Made by a program: the position numbers and the translations under genes. The notes below the pieces were generated by a model. That model saw nothing but the letters and a program-made list of their open reading frames with translations, was not told the origin of the DNA and ran no database searches. DNA of 64,000 bases from Cedecea neteri NBRC 105707 = ATCC 33855 (GTDB lineage: Bacteria; Pseudomonadota; Gammaproteobacteria; Enterobacterales; Enterobacteriaceae), in assembly GCF_001571265.1 (NCBI RefSeq), contig NZ_BCTL01000021.1, forward strand, positions 1-64,000, in the 5' to 3' direction. This document shows, piece after piece, positions 44,374-54,106 of the stretch; within the stretch, counting starts at the first letter, position 1; every line of letters begins with the position of its first letter.

Positions 44374-45399
44374 ATGGATATCGAAGAAATTGTGGCCCTT
44401 AGTGTAAAGCATAATGTGTCCGATCTACACCTGTGCGCGCGCCAGGCGGCACGCTGGCGAAAGTGTGGCAGGCTCGAAGTCTGTCCGGAGAAAGTGCCGG
44501 AAGTCGAAGAGGTTCTCAACAGATGGTTCAGTGAAGAGCAAAAGTTGCAGCTTAGCCACGCTGGCCAGCTCGATTTTTCTCTTACGCTCGTGAACGGCAT
44601 CAGGCTACGCGGCAACGCTTTTCGCCATCAGGAAGGTTATTCGCTGGCGCTTAGATTATTGGCGTCTTCTTGCCCGGACCTGCATACGCTTGGCGCGCCG
44701 CCCCAACTGAAGACGCTTTTGCGGGAAAGCGAAGGGCTGATACTGATTACCGGGGCCACCGGGAGCGGGAAGTCTACAACGCTCGCCGCGATGATACAGC
44801 ATCTCAACCAGCATCTTGATGGCCATGTGCTAACGCTGGAAGACCCCATCGAATTTATTCACACCTCTGGTCGTTGTCTGATTCAACAGCGGGAGCCAGG
44901 CCTGCACTGTGAAAGCTACGCTTCGGCGCTAAAAGCCGCTTTACGGGAAGACCCCGATGTCATTCTGCTGGGTGAGCTGCGTGATAGCGAAACGATAGGC
45001 CTCGCGCTGACCGCCGCAGAGACTGGGCATTTAGTGCTGGCGACTTTGCATACGCGTGGCGCTGCACAGGCGATAGAGCGACTGGTGGATGTGTTCCCTG
45101 CTCAGGAGAAAAGCCTGATTCAAACTCAGCTTGCCGGGAGCCTGAAAGCCGTGCTGGCGCAGAAGCTTGTACCGTCTTGTGACGGTGGTCGGGTGGCACT
45201 TTACGAACTGCTGGTTAACACCTCTGCGGTGGCAAACCTGATTCGTGAAGGGAAGACGCATCAACTGCCTGGCGTGCTGCAAACCGGCCAGCAGCATGGT
45301 ATGCAAAGCTTTGCCCAGAGTGAGGCTCAGCGACAACGTGAAGGCAGGATTGCTGAGGATGAGCGAGCCGTAGGTGGGCCGTGGGAGACGACAATTTGA
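44374..45399 (+). CDS. yggR: YggR, PilT-like type IV pilus retraction ATPase
   Basis: The protein has 341 residues from the ATG at 44374. It is a hexameric secretion ATPase of the PilT group: Walker A GATGSGKST (127-135), an Asp box LTLEDPIEFIH, Walker B VILLGELRDSETIG and the His box GHLVLATLHTRGA. E. coli YggR has the same position; its pilus is not defined. No other pilus gene is nearby. A HicAB pair follows on the same strand. Confidence 0.93.
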   Translation: MDIEEIVALSVKHNVSDLHLCARQAARWRKCGRLEVCPEKVPEVEEVLNRWFSEEQKLQLSHAGQLDFSLTLVNGIRLRGNAFRHQEGYSLALRLLASSCPDLHTLGAPPQLKTLLRESEGLILITGATGSGKSTTLAAMIQHLNQHLDGHVLTLEDPIEFIHTSGRCLIQQREPGLHCESYASALKAALREDPDVILLGELRDSETIGLALTAAETGHLVLATLHTRGAAQAIERLVDVFPAQEKSLIQTQLAGSLKAVLAQKLVPSCDGGRVALYELLVNTSAVANLIREGKTHQLPGVLQTGQQHGMQSFAQSEAQRQREGRIAEDERAVGGPWETTI

Positions 45400-45460
45400 A
45401 CGCTTTTATTGCCATTGTGTGTATTGGTGTGTATATTTATCATCACTCAGGGAGAGCATG

Positions 45461-45643
45461 ATGACCTCCGCTGAGCTGATAAAGGAATTGAGGGCCGCAG
45501 GGTGTGAACCCGTCAGGCGTTCTGGGGGCAGCCACTGGATTTGGTGGTCGCCCGCAACCGGAATAACGTTCCCCGTTCCACATCCCAAAAAGGATTTGCC
45601 CATCGGGACTGTCAAATCCATACGCAAAATGGCAGGGATTTAG
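45461..45643 (+). CDS. hicA: HicA-type toxin (mRNA interferase)
   Basis: The protein has 60 residues and the double-stranded-RNA-binding-like fold of HicA. MTSAELIKELRAAGCEPVR is followed by the active-site SGGSHWIW (His25) and VPHPKKDLPIGTVKSIRKMAGI. HicA cleaves mRNA when free. I choose the second of two adjacent ATGs, 6 bases after GGGAG; the first would be only 3 away. It is followed 22 bases later by its antitoxin. E. coli has no such pair between yggR and ruvX. Confidence 0.9.
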   Translation: MTSAELIKELRAAGCEPVRRSGGSHWIWWSPATGITFPVPHPKKDLPIGTVKSIRKMAGI

Positions 45644-45665
45644 CCTGCACAGCCGGAGGTTAATG

Positions 45666-46121
45666 ATGTTTTTTTCTGTTGGTGTGGAATTACCCGCAAC
45701 TGAAAATGAAGCGTTTGGCCTGGTCGTGCCCGCGTTATGCACCGATGAATTTGGTTGCGTATCGGCGGCAGATAGCCAGGTGGATATCGCTCCGATGGTG
45801 CAGGACGCAGTGCTGTCGATAGTGGATTTAATGGTAGAGAGCGGAAAAGACATTACTCAGCTTTGTGATGCCGGGCCTTTTGCTTATGCCGCAGACCCGG
45901 AGTACAGCTACTGTCAGCAATGGCTGCTGGTCGATGTGGATCTATCCGCCCTGGAAGGAAAGCAGCAGCGGTTAAACATTATGCTGCCGGACGCGCTGCT
46001 GCGGCGTATCGATTCCCGCGTTAAGCAACCCTCGTCAGGCTACCGGGATCGCAGCCATTTTCTGGCAATTGCCGCAAGGCATGAACTGCTGAACGCAGGG
46101 CGCGACACGCCCGGCAGTTAA
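45666..46121 (+). CDS. hicB: HicB-type antitoxin
   Basis: The protein has 151 residues (152 from the adjacent upstream ATG at 45663). The first part (about 1-60) is the RNase-H-like HicB fold, with SVGVELPATENEAFGLVVPAL in place of the shorter standard form. The last part, LNIMLPDALLRRIDSRVKQPSSGYRDRSHFLAIAARHEL, is a ribbon-helix-helix DNA-binding domain that would repress the operon. It neutralises HicA. The stop is only 5 bases from convergent ruvX. Confidence 0.9.
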   Translation: MFFSVGVELPATENEAFGLVVPALCTDEFGCVSAADSQVDIAPMVQDAVLSIVDLMVESGKDITQLCDAGPFAYAADPEYSYCQQWLLVDVDLSALEGKQQRLNIMLPDALLRRIDSRVKQPSSGYRDRSHFLAIAARHELLNAGRDTPGS

Positions 46122-46126
46122 GCTCT

Positions 46127-46546
46127 TCACGGATGGTACTCGAACCAGCTTTCAAGAATAATCACGGCGGAGGCGGAGTCGATACTGCCTTTGTTCAGAG
46201 CTCGGAAACCGCCGTGTTCGAACAACCCTGCGCGGGCTTCGACGGTGCTCAGGCGCTCGTCCTGCAAAGAGACTTTCACGCCAAAGCGGCCGTGCAGCCG
46301 GTTAGCAAACTTGCGGGCTCTCGCCGTCAGGGGCTGTTCGGTGCCATCCATATTCAGCGGCAGGCCGACTACCACTTCTTCCGGCTGCCACTCTTTCAGG
46401 ATTTTTTCTACCGCGTTCCAGTCTGGCGTGCCGTCCTGCGCCTTAAGCGCGGTTAACGGGCGTGCAGTGCCTGTAATGCGCTGGCCTATAGCGACGCCGA
46501 TACTTTTGGTGCCGAAGTCAAAAGCCATTAACGTTCCGCTGCTCAT
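46127..46546 (-). CDS. ruvX: RuvX (YqgF), Holliday-junction-resolvase-fold rRNA-processing nuclease
   Basis: The protein has 139 residues, the usual length. [16 protein letters not shown] at the N-terminus carries the first catalytic Asp, DERLSTVEA the second segment, and [14 protein letters not shown] the last Asp. YqgF takes part in 16S rRNA 5'-end maturation and has an RNase-H-like fold. Its start overlaps the yqgE stop by one base (TGATG), so the two are coupled. Confidence 0.95.
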   Translation of the reverse strand: MSSGTLMAFDFGTKSIGVAIGQRITGTARPLTALKAQDGTPDWNAVEKILKEWQPEEVVVGLPLNMDGTEQPLTARARKFANRLHGRFGVKVSLQDERLSTVEARAGLFEHGGFRALNKGSIDSASAVIILESWFEYHP

Positions 46547-47109
46547 CAGGCGTGCCCCGCTTCGCTTGGCATGGTGTGGATATCAATGCCAATCAGACGG
46601 GCAGCCTCGCGCCAGCGCTCTGAAATGGGCGTATGGAACAGGATCTCAGATGAGGCGGGTGCCGTCAGCCATGAGTTTTCCATGATCTCCTGCTCAAGCT
46701 GCCCCTTTTCCCAGGAAGCATAGCCGAGGGCAACGATCACCTCTTTCGGCTGTTTGGCCGTGCCTAATGTTTCCAGCACATCACGAGAGGTGGTAATCAC
46801 CGTGTCGTCGGAAATCCTAATGCTCGAGCCGAAGTTGTCCGGCGGCGAGTGCAGGATGAAGCCGCGATCTTCCGCCAGCGGGCCGCCGATGAAAACAGGC
46901 TTATCCAGGCGAATAGTTGCGTCGCGCGGGTCCGGTTCGATTTTTAGCTTTTCGAGAACGCCATCCACCTGCAGGTTTTCCAGCGGTTTATTGATGATAA
47001 TCCCCATCGCGCCTTCATCGTTGTATTCACAGATATAGACTACAGAACGCTTAAATAAGGGGTCCTGGAGAGCCGGCATGGCAATAAGAAAGTGATGCTG
47101 TAAATTCAT
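46546..47109 (-). CDS. yqgE: YqgE, UPF0301/AlgH family protein
   Basis: The protein has 187 residues and starts [20 protein letters not shown], as in E. coli YqgE. The conserved [14 protein letters not shown] and [17 protein letters not shown] segments are present. The family includes AlgH of Pseudomonas; the biochemical role is unknown. It is linked to ruvX by overlap and lies 146 bases after gshB. Confidence 0.95.
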   Translation of the reverse strand: MNLQHHFLIAMPALQDPLFKRSVVYICEYNDEGAMGIIINKPLENLQVDGVLEKLKIEPDPRDATIRLDKPVFIGGPLAEDRGFILHSPPDNFGSSIRISDDTVITTSRDVLETLGTAKQPKEVIVALGYASWEKGQLEQEIMENSWLTAPASSEILFHTPISERWREAARLIGIDIHTMPSEAGHA

Positions 47110-47226
47110 TGTCAGAGGTTCTGATCCCGGTTGATAAAAGCGGCAGTGGCTGCGCGAAGTCTGGCCAGCTTACCACTAATGAAGGAAGGCGGGCTACCCG
47201 GTCTCTAGCGTGCCTTCGAAGGGGAA

Positions 47227-47247
47227 GGCGGGTAGCTGCTACCCGCC
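47227..47247. repeat. Hairpin between gshB and yqgE
   Basis: A perfect 9-bp stem GGCGGGTAG / CTACCCGCC with a 3-base loop lies 9 bases after the gshB stop. There is no T run in the gshB direction, so it may be an mRNA 3' end stabiliser or a weak terminator. Confidence 0.6.
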
Positions 47248-47255
47248 AGATGTGC

Positions 47256-48203
47256 TTAGTGTGCGAGGCGTTTTTCGATAGCGTCGAACAGCATACCGGT
47301 AATCGATACCGGGAATTCGGCTTCGATTTCGCGGATGCAGGTTGGGCTGGTGACGTTAATCTCGGTCAGGCGATCGCCGATAATATCCAGACCAACAAAA
47401 ATCAGCCCTTTAGCCTTAAGCGTAGGCCCAACGCGGCGGGCGATTTCCCAGTCGCTGTCGGTCAACGGACGCGGTTCACCGCGGCCACCGGCGGCCAGGT
47501 TGCCGCGAGTCTCGCCGCCCTGCGGAATACGCGCCAGGCAATACGGCACCGGTTCGCCATCTACCACCAGCACGCGTTTGTCGCCGTCTTTAATGGCCGG
47601 CAGGTAGTTCTGCGCCATGCAGTAGCGGGTGCCCAGTTCGGTAAGGGTTTCGGCAATAACGCCGATGTTTGGGTCATCCTGCTTCACGCGGAAAATAGAC
47701 GCGCCGCCCATGCCGTCCAGCGGTTTCATAATGATGTCGCCGTGCTGCTGCCAGAAGGCTTTCAGCTGCGCTTTGTTGCGAGTGACCAGCGTTTCCGGCG
47801 TTAAGTCGGCAAACCAGGCGGTAAACAGCTTTTCGTTACAGTCACGCAGGCTCTGCGGCTTGTTTACGATCAGTGTGCCTTTCTCTTCTGCGCGCTCAAG
47901 AATGTAGGTCGCGTAGATAAATTCGGTGTCGAACGGCGGGTCTTTACGCATCAGTACGACGTTCAGGTCTGCCAGAGCGATATCCTGCTCGGAGCCAAAC
48001 TCATACCATTTGTCGTAGTTCTGCTCGACGCTGAGCAGGCGAGTGCGTGCGCGTGCCTCGCCGTTGTTCAGATACAAATCGGCCATTTCCATGTAGTGCA
48101 GTTCGTAACCACGACGCTGCGCTTCCAGCAACATGGCAAAGCTGGAGTCTTTTTTGATGTTGATGTGTGCGATGGGGTCCATCACGATGCCGAGCTTGAT
48201 CAT
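47256..48203 (-). CDS. gshB: Glutathione synthetase GshB
   Basis: The enzyme has 315 residues, the E. coli length. It joins gamma-glutamylcysteine and glycine with ATP. The N-terminal MIKLGIVMDPIAHINIKKDSSFAMLLEAQ, the ATP-grasp glycine-rich loop LDGMGGASIFR, and the metal-binding INVTSPTC are visible. Its product feeds Gss, also encoded in this window. It is 12 bases after rsmE in the same operon. Confidence 0.97.
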   Translation of the reverse strand: MIKLGIVMDPIAHINIKKDSSFAMLLEAQRRGYELHYMEMADLYLNNGEARARTRLLSVEQNYDKWYEFGSEQDIALADLNVVLMRKDPPFDTEFIYATYILERAEEKGTLIVNKPQSLRDCNEKLFTAWFADLTPETLVTRNKAQLKAFWQQHGDIIMKPLDGMGGASIFRVKQDDPNIGVIAETLTELGTRYCMAQNYLPAIKDGDKRVLVVDGEPVPYCLARIPQGGETRGNLAAGGRGEPRPLTDSDWEIARRVGPTLKAKGLIFVGLDIIGDRLTEINVTSPTCIREIEAEFPVSITGMLFDAIEKRLAH

Positions 48204-48215
48204 TGTTGTTCTCCT

Positions 48216-48947
48216 TTAGCCCAGGTCGCCAAAGCGCACCTGCAGTGCGGTGATGGCGGTGAGCGCGGTGGTCTCAGTACGCAGAACGCGCGGTCCCAAC
48301 AGAATATCAGTAAATTGGTGCTCTGCGGTCATGGCAATCTCATCCGCAGACAGGCCACCTTCCGGGCCAATCAGCAGACGGACGCGCTCGACCGGCTGCG
48401 GCAGCGTGTTGATGCTGGCGCTGGCTCGCGGATGCAGATTGAGCTTTAGGGCCGCATCCTGCTCGGCACACCAGTCTGCCAGCTCCATCGCCGGGCGAAC
48501 TTCTGGCACCCGGTTACGGCCGCATTGTTCGCAGGCAGCAATCGCAATCTTTTGCCACTGCTGGAGTTTCTTGTTCAGCCTTTCCGCATCCAGTTTTACC
48601 CCGCAGCGTTCGGAAAACAATGGGGTGATAACGTTCACGCCCAATTCCACGGCCTTCTGAATGGTAAATTCCATTTTTTCGCCGCGTGACATGACCTGGC
48701 CGAGATGCAGCCAGAGCGGTGACTCACGGTCGTCTTCGTTGCCCGCCAGCACTTTTACGCGCACGCTTTTTTTGTCCGCCTGCACAATTTCCGCGTCGAA
48801 CACCTGATTACTGCCGTCGAACAGCTGAATGGTCTGGCCCGCGCCCATGCGCAGCACTCGTCCAACGTGGTTAGCAGCATCTTCGCTCAGGGCAACGTCC
48901 TGGCCAACGGAAAGATTTTCAGGATGATGAATGCGGGGTATACGCAT
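48216..48947 (-). CDS. rsmE: 16S rRNA (uracil1498-N3)-methyltransferase RsmE
   Basis: The enzyme has 243 residues with an N-terminal PUA-like domain (about 1-70) and a C-terminal SPOUT knot. The SAM-binding knot is marked by [13 protein letters not shown] and [16 protein letters not shown]. It methylates N3 of U1498 in 16S rRNA. It leads the rsmE-gshB unit. Confidence 0.96.
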   Translation of the reverse strand: MRIPRIHHPENLSVGQDVALSEDAANHVGRVLRMGAGQTIQLFDGSNQVFDAEIVQADKKSVRVKVLAGNEDDRESPLWLHLGQVMSRGEKMEFTIQKAVELGVNVITPLFSERCGVKLDAERLNKKLQQWQKIAIAACEQCGRNRVPEVRPAMELADWCAEQDAALKLNLHPRASASINTLPQPVERVRLLIGPEGGLSADEIAMTAEHQFTDILLGPRVLRTETTALTAITALQVRFGDLG

Positions 48948-48995
48948 GAAGTTAGTTCCGGTTAGTTGCGCTGCAGGAGTTGGCTCTTATCCTGA

Positions 48996-49018
48996 CCTTC
49001 TCCCAAAAAGGGAGAAGG
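48996..49018. repeat. Intergenic hairpin repeat, copy 4 (short), before rsmE and after endA
   Basis: A perfect 9-bp stem CCTTCTCCC / GGGAGAAGG with an AAAAA loop. It is a diverged and shorter member of the family seen at 12810, 36361, 40932 and 56235. Confidence 0.65.
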
Positions 49019-49094
49019 GATTTTCCGCCCCTTTCTCTGTGGACCTGGGGGGCGATGTTCGTCACAGCAAATAAAGAATTGCCGCTAGTGTAGG

Positions 49095-49802
49095 TTAGCT
49101 GTTTCGCGCCTGGCAAGCCCGCAGCACATATGGATTATGATTGCCCTGGACTCTCGCAATACGTTCATCCCGCTCGCATTCCCAGTCGTTGACCGGATAG
49201 CGCTTGTCCCAGGCCTGGAAAAGCTGGGTCTGCTGGCGTGAAAGCGAAAGCTGGTACTGGTCGCGCATGTAGAAATAAGTGCGCGCAATTGCGCCTCTCG
49301 CACGCTCCGGCGGTTCGGCTACTTTATCTTTGAAATCAACCTTCATTGCGCACTGGCCATATTGCCCTTCACCGCCGTTCCACTGGCTGTACATGAAGTT
49401 ATTTCTGTCTGCGTTAACCTCTCCAACCGCAGGCTGCAGGTTGTGCATATCGCTTTCGATTTTGCGGTATACCGGATCTTTGGCGCAGTTTTTACGCCCG
49501 CCGTCCTGCCAGCATTGCAGCAGGTGTCCGAACTGCCAGGCCGGCATGACGTGCTCCCACTCAATGCGGGTGGCTCGGTTCTCGTTTTTCCGCACTTTAT
49601 AGCCACAGGACTCAAGGTCCGGGATGCCCTTTTTACCCTGCCAGCTGATTTTGCAGCCGCAGTAGAAGTCGCCCGGGGCATCGGCGTTGACCTTCACGCC
49701 TGCGGTTTTGGCCTGGGCGAAGCTGTTGATACCGGTGCTGAATGCGGGAAGCGAGCTGAGGGCTGCAACGAATGCAACAGCCCAAGAAATTTTGCGAGAC
49801 AT
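49095..49802 (-). CDS. endA: DNA-specific endonuclease I EndA
   Basis: The protein has 235 residues, as in E. coli, with a signal peptide (1-22) that sends it to the periplasm. It cuts double-stranded DNA. The beta-beta-alpha metal motif is in [14 protein letters not shown] (catalytic His), and [19 protein letters not shown] carries the Asn metal ligand. The eight Cys residues typical of the family are mostly visible (for example [19 protein letters not shown]). Confidence 0.96.
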   Translation of the reverse strand: MSRKISWAVAFVAALSSLPAFSTGINSFAQAKTAGVKVNADAPGDFYCGCKISWQGKKGIPDLESCGYKVRKNENRATRIEWEHVMPAWQFGHLLQCWQDGGRKNCAKDPVYRKIESDMHNLQPAVGEVNADRNNFMYSQWNGGEGQYGQCAMKVDFKDKVAEPPERARGAIARTYFYMRDQYQLSLSRQQTQLFQAWDKRYPVNDWECERDERIARVQGNHNPYVLRACQARNS

Positions 49803-49894
49803 TTCTAGAATCCTTACTAAAACGTGCCCGCACCCTAACTGATCGGATATCCAGTTTCAATCGGCGATGGCGTAAAAATTCCAGAAATAAATGA

Positions 49895-50410
49895 TTAATT
49901 ACATGGGGTTGTAACGTCGGGTTTTAATAACTGGCCGCAATGAGTGCAGCGATATTCGGCTTCGCCACGCAGAACCCGATTGTGGCGGCGCACGGTGAGC
50001 TGATGCTGTTGGCAGGGGCAGCGGTAGGGGAAGGTATTTTTGCGTACCGAATCCACTTCAAACCGATGGGTGCGGCGAGCGGGCACGCCAAGCACGGTTT
50101 CCATCATCCATTTCCACTCTCTGCCGTGAGGGGCAACGCGGCCAAAATGCTTCCAGACCAGCAGATGAGCCAGTTCATGGGGCACAACTTCGTCCACAAA
50201 AGCCTGCTGATTTTCCATCAGCAGCACTGGATTGAGGCGAATTTCGTAGCTTTCCAGCCAGGCGGTTCCGGCCGCTGTGCCGCGCTGCTGATAGACCATT
50301 TTGGGCTCAGGATAATGGGTGCCTAAATGCGAGTTGGCCTGCTGGAGCTTTTCACGCAGGCAGCGCATCACGGCTTGCTGGATGGCTATGGGGAGTCGGG
50401 GGGCTTTCAT
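49895..50410 (-). CDS. sprT: SprT family zinc metalloprotease-like protein
   Basis: The protein has 171 residues, a little longer than the 165 of E. coli SprT. The zinc motif [13 protein letters not shown] (HExxH) and a C-terminal CPC...CTHCG zinc ribbon are visible. It is related to the SPRTN DNA-protein-crosslink protease; the bacterial role is not established. It lies between endA and galP, as in E. coli. Confidence 0.95.
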   Translation of the reverse strand: MKAPRLPIAIQQAVMRCLREKLQQANSHLGTHYPEPKMVYQQRGTAAGTAWLESYEIRLNPVLLMENQQAFVDEVVPHELAHLLVWKHFGRVAPHGREWKWMMETVLGVPARRTHRFEVDSVRKNTFPYRCPCQQHQLTVRRHNRVLRGEAEYRCTHCGQLLKPDVTTPCN

Positions 50411-50480
50411 AACGGCAGAGAATAATGGGGCGGGAAGCGCGGTGCAAGCCCCTCCCGCTACCGGGAAGGGCCATTCGGGC

Positions 50481-51875
50481 TTAGTCGTGCGCGCCGATTT
50501 CGCGTAATTTACGGCCTTTCATCAAGTTACGTTCGATGTGTTCCAGCGAGACGTGTTTTGTCTCAGGAATAAGCCACAGCGTCAGGACGATGAAGAACAG
50601 GTTCAGCGCCGCATAAACCCAGAAGGTGTTGGCGTTGCCCAGCGTGTTCAGCATGGTCAGGAAGGTGGCGCCGACGATCATATTGGCAATCCAGTTGGTG
50701 GCGGTGGAACAGGTGATGCCGAAATCACGCCCTTTGAGTGGCTGGATTTCGGAGCACAGTACCCAAATCAGCGGGCCTGCGCTCATGGCGAAGCCAACGA
50801 TAAACATCAGCAGCATGGCAATCGCGAAGTACTGCGCGCCCTGAGAGTGAATACCGATGTGCAGCATGGTGCCCAGCACGCCCATCCCAACGGCCATGAC
50901 CAGGAAGCCAAGCACCAGCGTAGGTTTACGCCCCCAGCGATCCACCAGGCCGATAGCGATGAAGGTCGCCAGCACGTTAATCAGGCCGACGATCACGGTG
51001 CCCCACATTTGCTGTGTGGTGTTGGCAAACCCGGCAATTTCGAAGATTTTTGGCGCGTAGTACATGATGACGTTCATGCCGGTGAACTGCTGCATGACCT
51101 GCAGCAGCACGCCAAGAAAGACCGCACGACGGAAGTTAGAGTTGTCCTTAAACAGTGACCAGCCGCTCTGCTTGACCTTCAGGCTTTCGCGGATTTCTTC
51201 CAGCTCACGTTTCGCTTCTGCGCTGGTATCGCGCAGGCGCAGCAGCACGCGTTCAGCATCGTGGAAACGGCGCTTGGCGGCAAACCAGCGCGGGCTGTCC
51301 GGCAGGAAAAACACGCCAACCAGCAGCAACAGGGCGGGAAGGGTGATCACGCCCAGCATCCAGCGCCAGGATTCGGTATAGCTGAAGGCGGTATCAGAGA
51401 GATAAGCCCCCAGAATACCTATTGTTATCATGAGCTGATACATGGAGATCATGCTGCCGCGGATTTTCTCCGGGGCAATTTCTGACAGGTAGAGCGGCGC
51501 GGTGTAGGAAGCTACGCCGACGGCCAGGCCCAGCAGAACACGAGAAATGATTAACACTTCAACGTTGGGTGCAAAGGCCGAGAACAGAGAACCGAGCACA
51601 AACAGCACGGCACCGATCATCAGGCTGTATTTTCGCCCCAGTTTGAAGGAGAGCCAGCCGCTGCCGATGGCGCCGACGGCAGCCCCGAACATCATCGAGC
51701 TCACCACCCATTCCTGGGTGTGTGAGCTGATGGCGAAGTCTTTAGCGATAAACGGCAGCGCACCGGCAATGACGCCGATATCCAGGCCAAACAGCAGGCC
51801 GGCGAGTGCGGCGAGGAAGCAGACGAAAAAGGTCATGCTTTTGTTTGAGCGCCCGGATTTTTTATTGTCAGGCAT
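50481..51875 (-). CDS. galP: Galactose/proton symporter GalP
   Basis: The protein has 464 residues from the ATG at 51875, the E. coli length. It is a 12-helix major facilitator of the sugar porter family. Signature motifs: [23 protein letters not shown] in helix 1, GRKYS after helix 2, PDSPRW in the central loop region, DRWGRKPT, and the C-terminal [12 protein letters not shown]. It imports galactose and glucose with protons. Upstream are a perfect CRP site and two GalR/GalS-type operators. Confidence 0.96.
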   Translation of the reverse strand: MPDNKKSGRSNKSMTFFVCFLAALAGLLFGLDIGVIAGALPFIAKDFAISSHTQEWVVSSMMFGAAVGAIGSGWLSFKLGRKYSLMIGAVLFVLGSLFSAFAPNVEVLIISRVLLGLAVGVASYTAPLYLSEIAPEKIRGSMISMYQLMITIGILGAYLSDTAFSYTESWRWMLGVITLPALLLLVGVFFLPDSPRWFAAKRRFHDAERVLLRLRDTSAEAKRELEEIRESLKVKQSGWSLFKDNSNFRRAVFLGVLLQVMQQFTGMNVIMYYAPKIFEIAGFANTTQQMWGTVIVGLINVLATFIAIGLVDRWGRKPTLVLGFLVMAVGMGVLGTMLHIGIHSQGAQYFAIAMLLMFIVGFAMSAGPLIWVLCSEIQPLKGRDFGITCSTATNWIANMIVGATFLTMLNTLGNANTFWVYAALNLFFIVLTLWLIPETKHVSLEHIERNLMKGRKLREIGAHD

Positions 51876-51941
51876 AACGCCCTCCACGTGGGTTATTCGG
51901 ATTTGACGGTTTTAAGGGTAGGTCAGCGAAAGGCAAAAGTG

Positions 51942-51957
51942 TGTGATGATAATCACA
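51942..51957. promoter_or_regulatory. CRP-binding site upstream of galP
   Basis: TGTGA-N6-TCACA matches the consensus at all ten core positions. It lies 67-82 bases before the galP start. Confidence 0.85.
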
Positions 51958-51960
51958 GCT

Positions 51961-51976
51961 ATGTAATCGGTTACAC
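51961..51976. promoter_or_regulatory. GalR/GalS-type operator 1
   Basis: ATGTAATCGGTTACAC fits the consensus GTGKAANCGNTTNCAC at all defined positions but the first. It lies 3 bases beyond the CRP site. Confidence 0.8.
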
Positions 51977-52143
51977 TGGCGATGCGGATTAAAAAGAGGC
52001 GGAATGATGATAAAACATGAGATTGATGGTGACTAAAGTCCATATCGCGGTCAAAAATCAGCTTAATCTGAAGCGTTATGTAACAAATGATGTATCTGAG
52101 CTGAAGGTGGATCAAAAGTGATAGCAGGAGTCTTTATTTACGA

Positions 52144-52159
52144 ATGTAATCGGTTTCAC
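52144..52159. promoter_or_regulatory. GalR/GalS-type operator 2
   Basis: ATGTAATCGGTTTCAC is nearly the same as operator 1 and is 183 bases from it. It lies in the otherwise empty gap between galP and the metK terminator. The rest of this gap (51876-52222) shows no gene. Confidence 0.75.
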
Positions 52160-52222
52160 GATGGCGGGGAGCGGCTCGGGGAACGGGAAAAAAGAGGCGT
52201 GCTGACGCAGCGCCAGAAAGCA

Positions 52223-52246
52223 AAAGGCCAGCATAAGCTGGCCTTT
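52223..52246 (-). terminator. Terminator after metK
   Basis: A perfect 10-bp stem AAAGGCCAGC / GCTGGCCTTT with a 4-base loop lies 22 bases after the metK stop and is followed by TTTTGC on the minus strand. Confidence 0.88.
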
Positions 52247-52267
52247 AAAGCACAAAGCGGTGGCGAG

Positions 52268-53422
52268 TTATTTCAGGCCAGCGGCTTCACGCAGCAGTGC
52301 GGCTTTGTCGGTTTTTTCCCATGGGAAATGTTCACGACCAAAGTGACCATAAGCGGCGGTCTCTTTGTAAATCGGGTGCAGCAGATCCAGCATCTGGATC
52401 AGGCCGTATGGGCGCAAGTCGAAGAACTCACGCACCAGCAGGGTCAGTTGCTCGGTAGAGATTTTCTCGGTACCGAAGGTTTCCACCATGATGGAGGTAG
52501 GTTCTGCCACGCCGATAGCGTAGGACACCTGAATCTCACAGCGGTCAGCCAGGCCTGCAGCCACGATGTTTTTCGCAACATAACGCGCAGCGTAGGCAGC
52601 AGAACGGTCTACTTTAGACGGATCTTTACCGGAGAATGCGCCGCCACCGTGGCGAGCCATGCCGCCGTAGGTATCAACGATGATTTTACGCCCGGTCAGA
52701 CCGCAGTCACCCATTGGGCCGCCGATAACAAAACGGCCGGTTGGGTTGATGTGGTATTTGGTGGATGCATTCAGCCACTCGCCCGGCAGAACAGGTTTGA
52801 TGATCTCTTCCATCACCGCTTCCTGCAGGTCTTTCAGCGCGATGTCTTCAGAGTGCTGAGTAGACAGCACAACCGCATCGATGCCGACGATTTTACCGTC
52901 GTCGTACTGGAAGGTGATCTGGCTTTTCGCGTCCGGGCGCAGCCACGGCAGAGTGCCGTTTTTGCGCACTTCAGCCTGGCGCTGCACCAGACGGTGTGCG
53001 TAGGTGATTGGCGCTGGCATCAGCACGTCGGTTTCGTTAGTCGCGTAGCCAAACATCAGGCCCTGATCGCCTGCACCCTGTTCCAGCGGATCGGTACGGT
53101 CAACGCCCTGATTGATGTCCGGGGATTGTTTACCAATCGCGCTCAGAACGGCGCAGGAGTTGGCGTCAAAGCCCATATCTGAATGCACATAGCCGATTTC
53201 ACGCACGGTTTTACGGGTGATTTCTTCGATATCAACCCACGCACTGGTGGTGATTTCGCCGCCAACCAGAACCATACCGGTTTTGACATAGGTCTCACAG
53301 GCTACGCGTGCTTTCGGATCCTGCTCGAGGATGGCGTCAAGGACGGCGTCGGAGATTTGGTCAGCGATTTTATCAGGATGCCCTTCAGATACAGACTCGG
53401 ACGTAAAAAGGTGTTTAGCCAT
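52268..53422 (-). CDS. metK: S-adenosylmethionine synthetase MetK
   Basis: The enzyme has 384 residues, as in E. coli. It makes S-adenosylmethionine from methionine and ATP. The signatures [16 protein letters not shown] and [19 protein letters not shown] are present, with [13 protein letters not shown] at the N-terminus. Upstream there is a run of MetJ-box-like sequences. The product serves TrmB, RsmE and the polyamine pathway in this window. Confidence 0.98.
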   Translation of the reverse strand: MAKHLFTSESVSEGHPDKIADQISDAVLDAILEQDPKARVACETYVKTGMVLVGGEITTSAWVDIEEITRKTVREIGYVHSDMGFDANSCAVLSAIGKQSPDINQGVDRTDPLEQGAGDQGLMFGYATNETDVLMPAPITYAHRLVQRQAEVRKNGTLPWLRPDAKSQITFQYDDGKIVGIDAVVLSTQHSEDIALKDLQEAVMEEIIKPVLPGEWLNASTKYHINPTGRFVIGGPMGDCGLTGRKIIVDTYGGMARHGGGAFSGKDPSKVDRSAAYAARYVAKNIVAAGLADRCEIQVSYAIGVAEPTSIMVETFGTEKISTEQLTLLVREFFDLRPYGLIQMLDLLHPIYKETAAYGHFGREHFPWEKTDKAALLREAAGLK

Positions 53423-53753
53423 ATTTTCTTCACCCTAAGAGGATTTATTTAGTTCAGGCTGCTGCTCTACGCCACAGCGGTGGCGAGATAGACCAACCCG
53501 GGAACTTATTGCCACAGATTGAAAAACAGGCAGTCTAACAGTTAATCAGTATAGATGGATTAACATCTGGACGGCCATTTTAGATTAGACAATCGGCAGA
53601 TAGCCAGAATTTTTTAGGGTAACGGCAATATGTGATAAATCTTTAGTGGAAAGCGGGGCTGACACTGCTGGCAATTTACACATTTTGTTTTGCTTTTTAC
53701 CCCTTATATCGGTATAAAGCGGCGCGCGCGGCTTAATCAAAAGCACACGATTC
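53423..53753. promoter_or_regulatory. metK promoter region and start of the metK-speA space
   Basis: This 331-base region has no clear gene. It contains the metK leader and the MetJ-type operator at 53537-53568. No SAM-riboswitch-like fold is apparent, as expected in Enterobacteriaceae where MetJ controls metK. Confidence 0.55.
53537..53568 (-). promoter_or_regulatory. MetJ-box array upstream of metK
   Basis: On the minus strand, adjacent 8-base units AGATGTTA, ATCCATCT, ATACTGAT and TAACTGTT approximate AGACGTCT tandem met boxes, with 5 of 8 matches in each of the first two. The first two units form a 16-base symmetric segment. The site is about 115-145 bases before the metK start. The call also relies on the known control of metK by MetJ. 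Confidence 0.7.
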
Positions 53754-54005
53754 GTGTTGCCCACTTCCAGCCGGGTTGAGCAATTATTTAGAGCCTGTCA
53801 GGTACAGTGTTCGCAGCTTTGGCTTGTCGCATACATGTTCAACGTGTGCGTGGAGGTGATACGAGTAATGAACCGCCGTCATTCAATTAACCTGGCCCGC
53901 CGTCCTGGCGCGCATATGCTCCTCGCAGCCTGCATCTCATGTTTTCAAACTTGCCGATGTTTTACCCATCTCGGCGCTTCTCAGGATCCCCGGGCCGGTC
54001 TGTAA
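53754..54005 (+). CDS. Possible small protein YqgD-like, upstream of speA
   Basis: An 83-residue frame starts at an ATG or equivalent (MLPTSSRVEQLF) on the speA strand. Its length and position match the E. coli yqgD annotation between metK and speA. The product is Cys-rich (eight Cys) and no good ribosome-binding site is seen. It could instead be part of a long speA leader that happens to stay open. I cannot tell these apart from sequence. Confidence 0.35.
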   Translation: MLPTSSRVEQLFRACQVQCSQLWLVAYMFNVCVEVIRVMNRRHSINLARRPGAHMLLAACISCFQTCRCFTHLGASQDPRAGL

Positions 54006-54031
54006 TCCGCCGTGGTCACTGAACAAGGGCG

Positions 54032-54052
54032 CTCTTGTAATACAAGAGTTTT
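54032..54052 (+). terminator. Small terminator-like hairpin in the speA leader
   Basis: A perfect 7-bp stem CTCTTGT / ACAAGAG with an AAT loop is followed by TTTTCTC. It lies 55 bases before yqgB. It could be an attenuator or the end of a short leader RNA. Confidence 0.55.
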
Positions 54053-54106
54053 CTCGTGGTTTCGCCGTCCTGTCATACAGGGTTCGGATACGTGTTTTAC
54101 AATGAT

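Noticed and set aside
52118..53182. 354-codon frame on the plus strand opposite metK
   Set aside because: It lies almost wholly inside metK on the other strand and has no domain signature. It runs through the metK terminator and a GalR operator.
53423..53753. SAM riboswitch before metK
   Set aside because: No riboswitch-like stems were seen, and a MetJ-box array is present, which is the usual control in this family.
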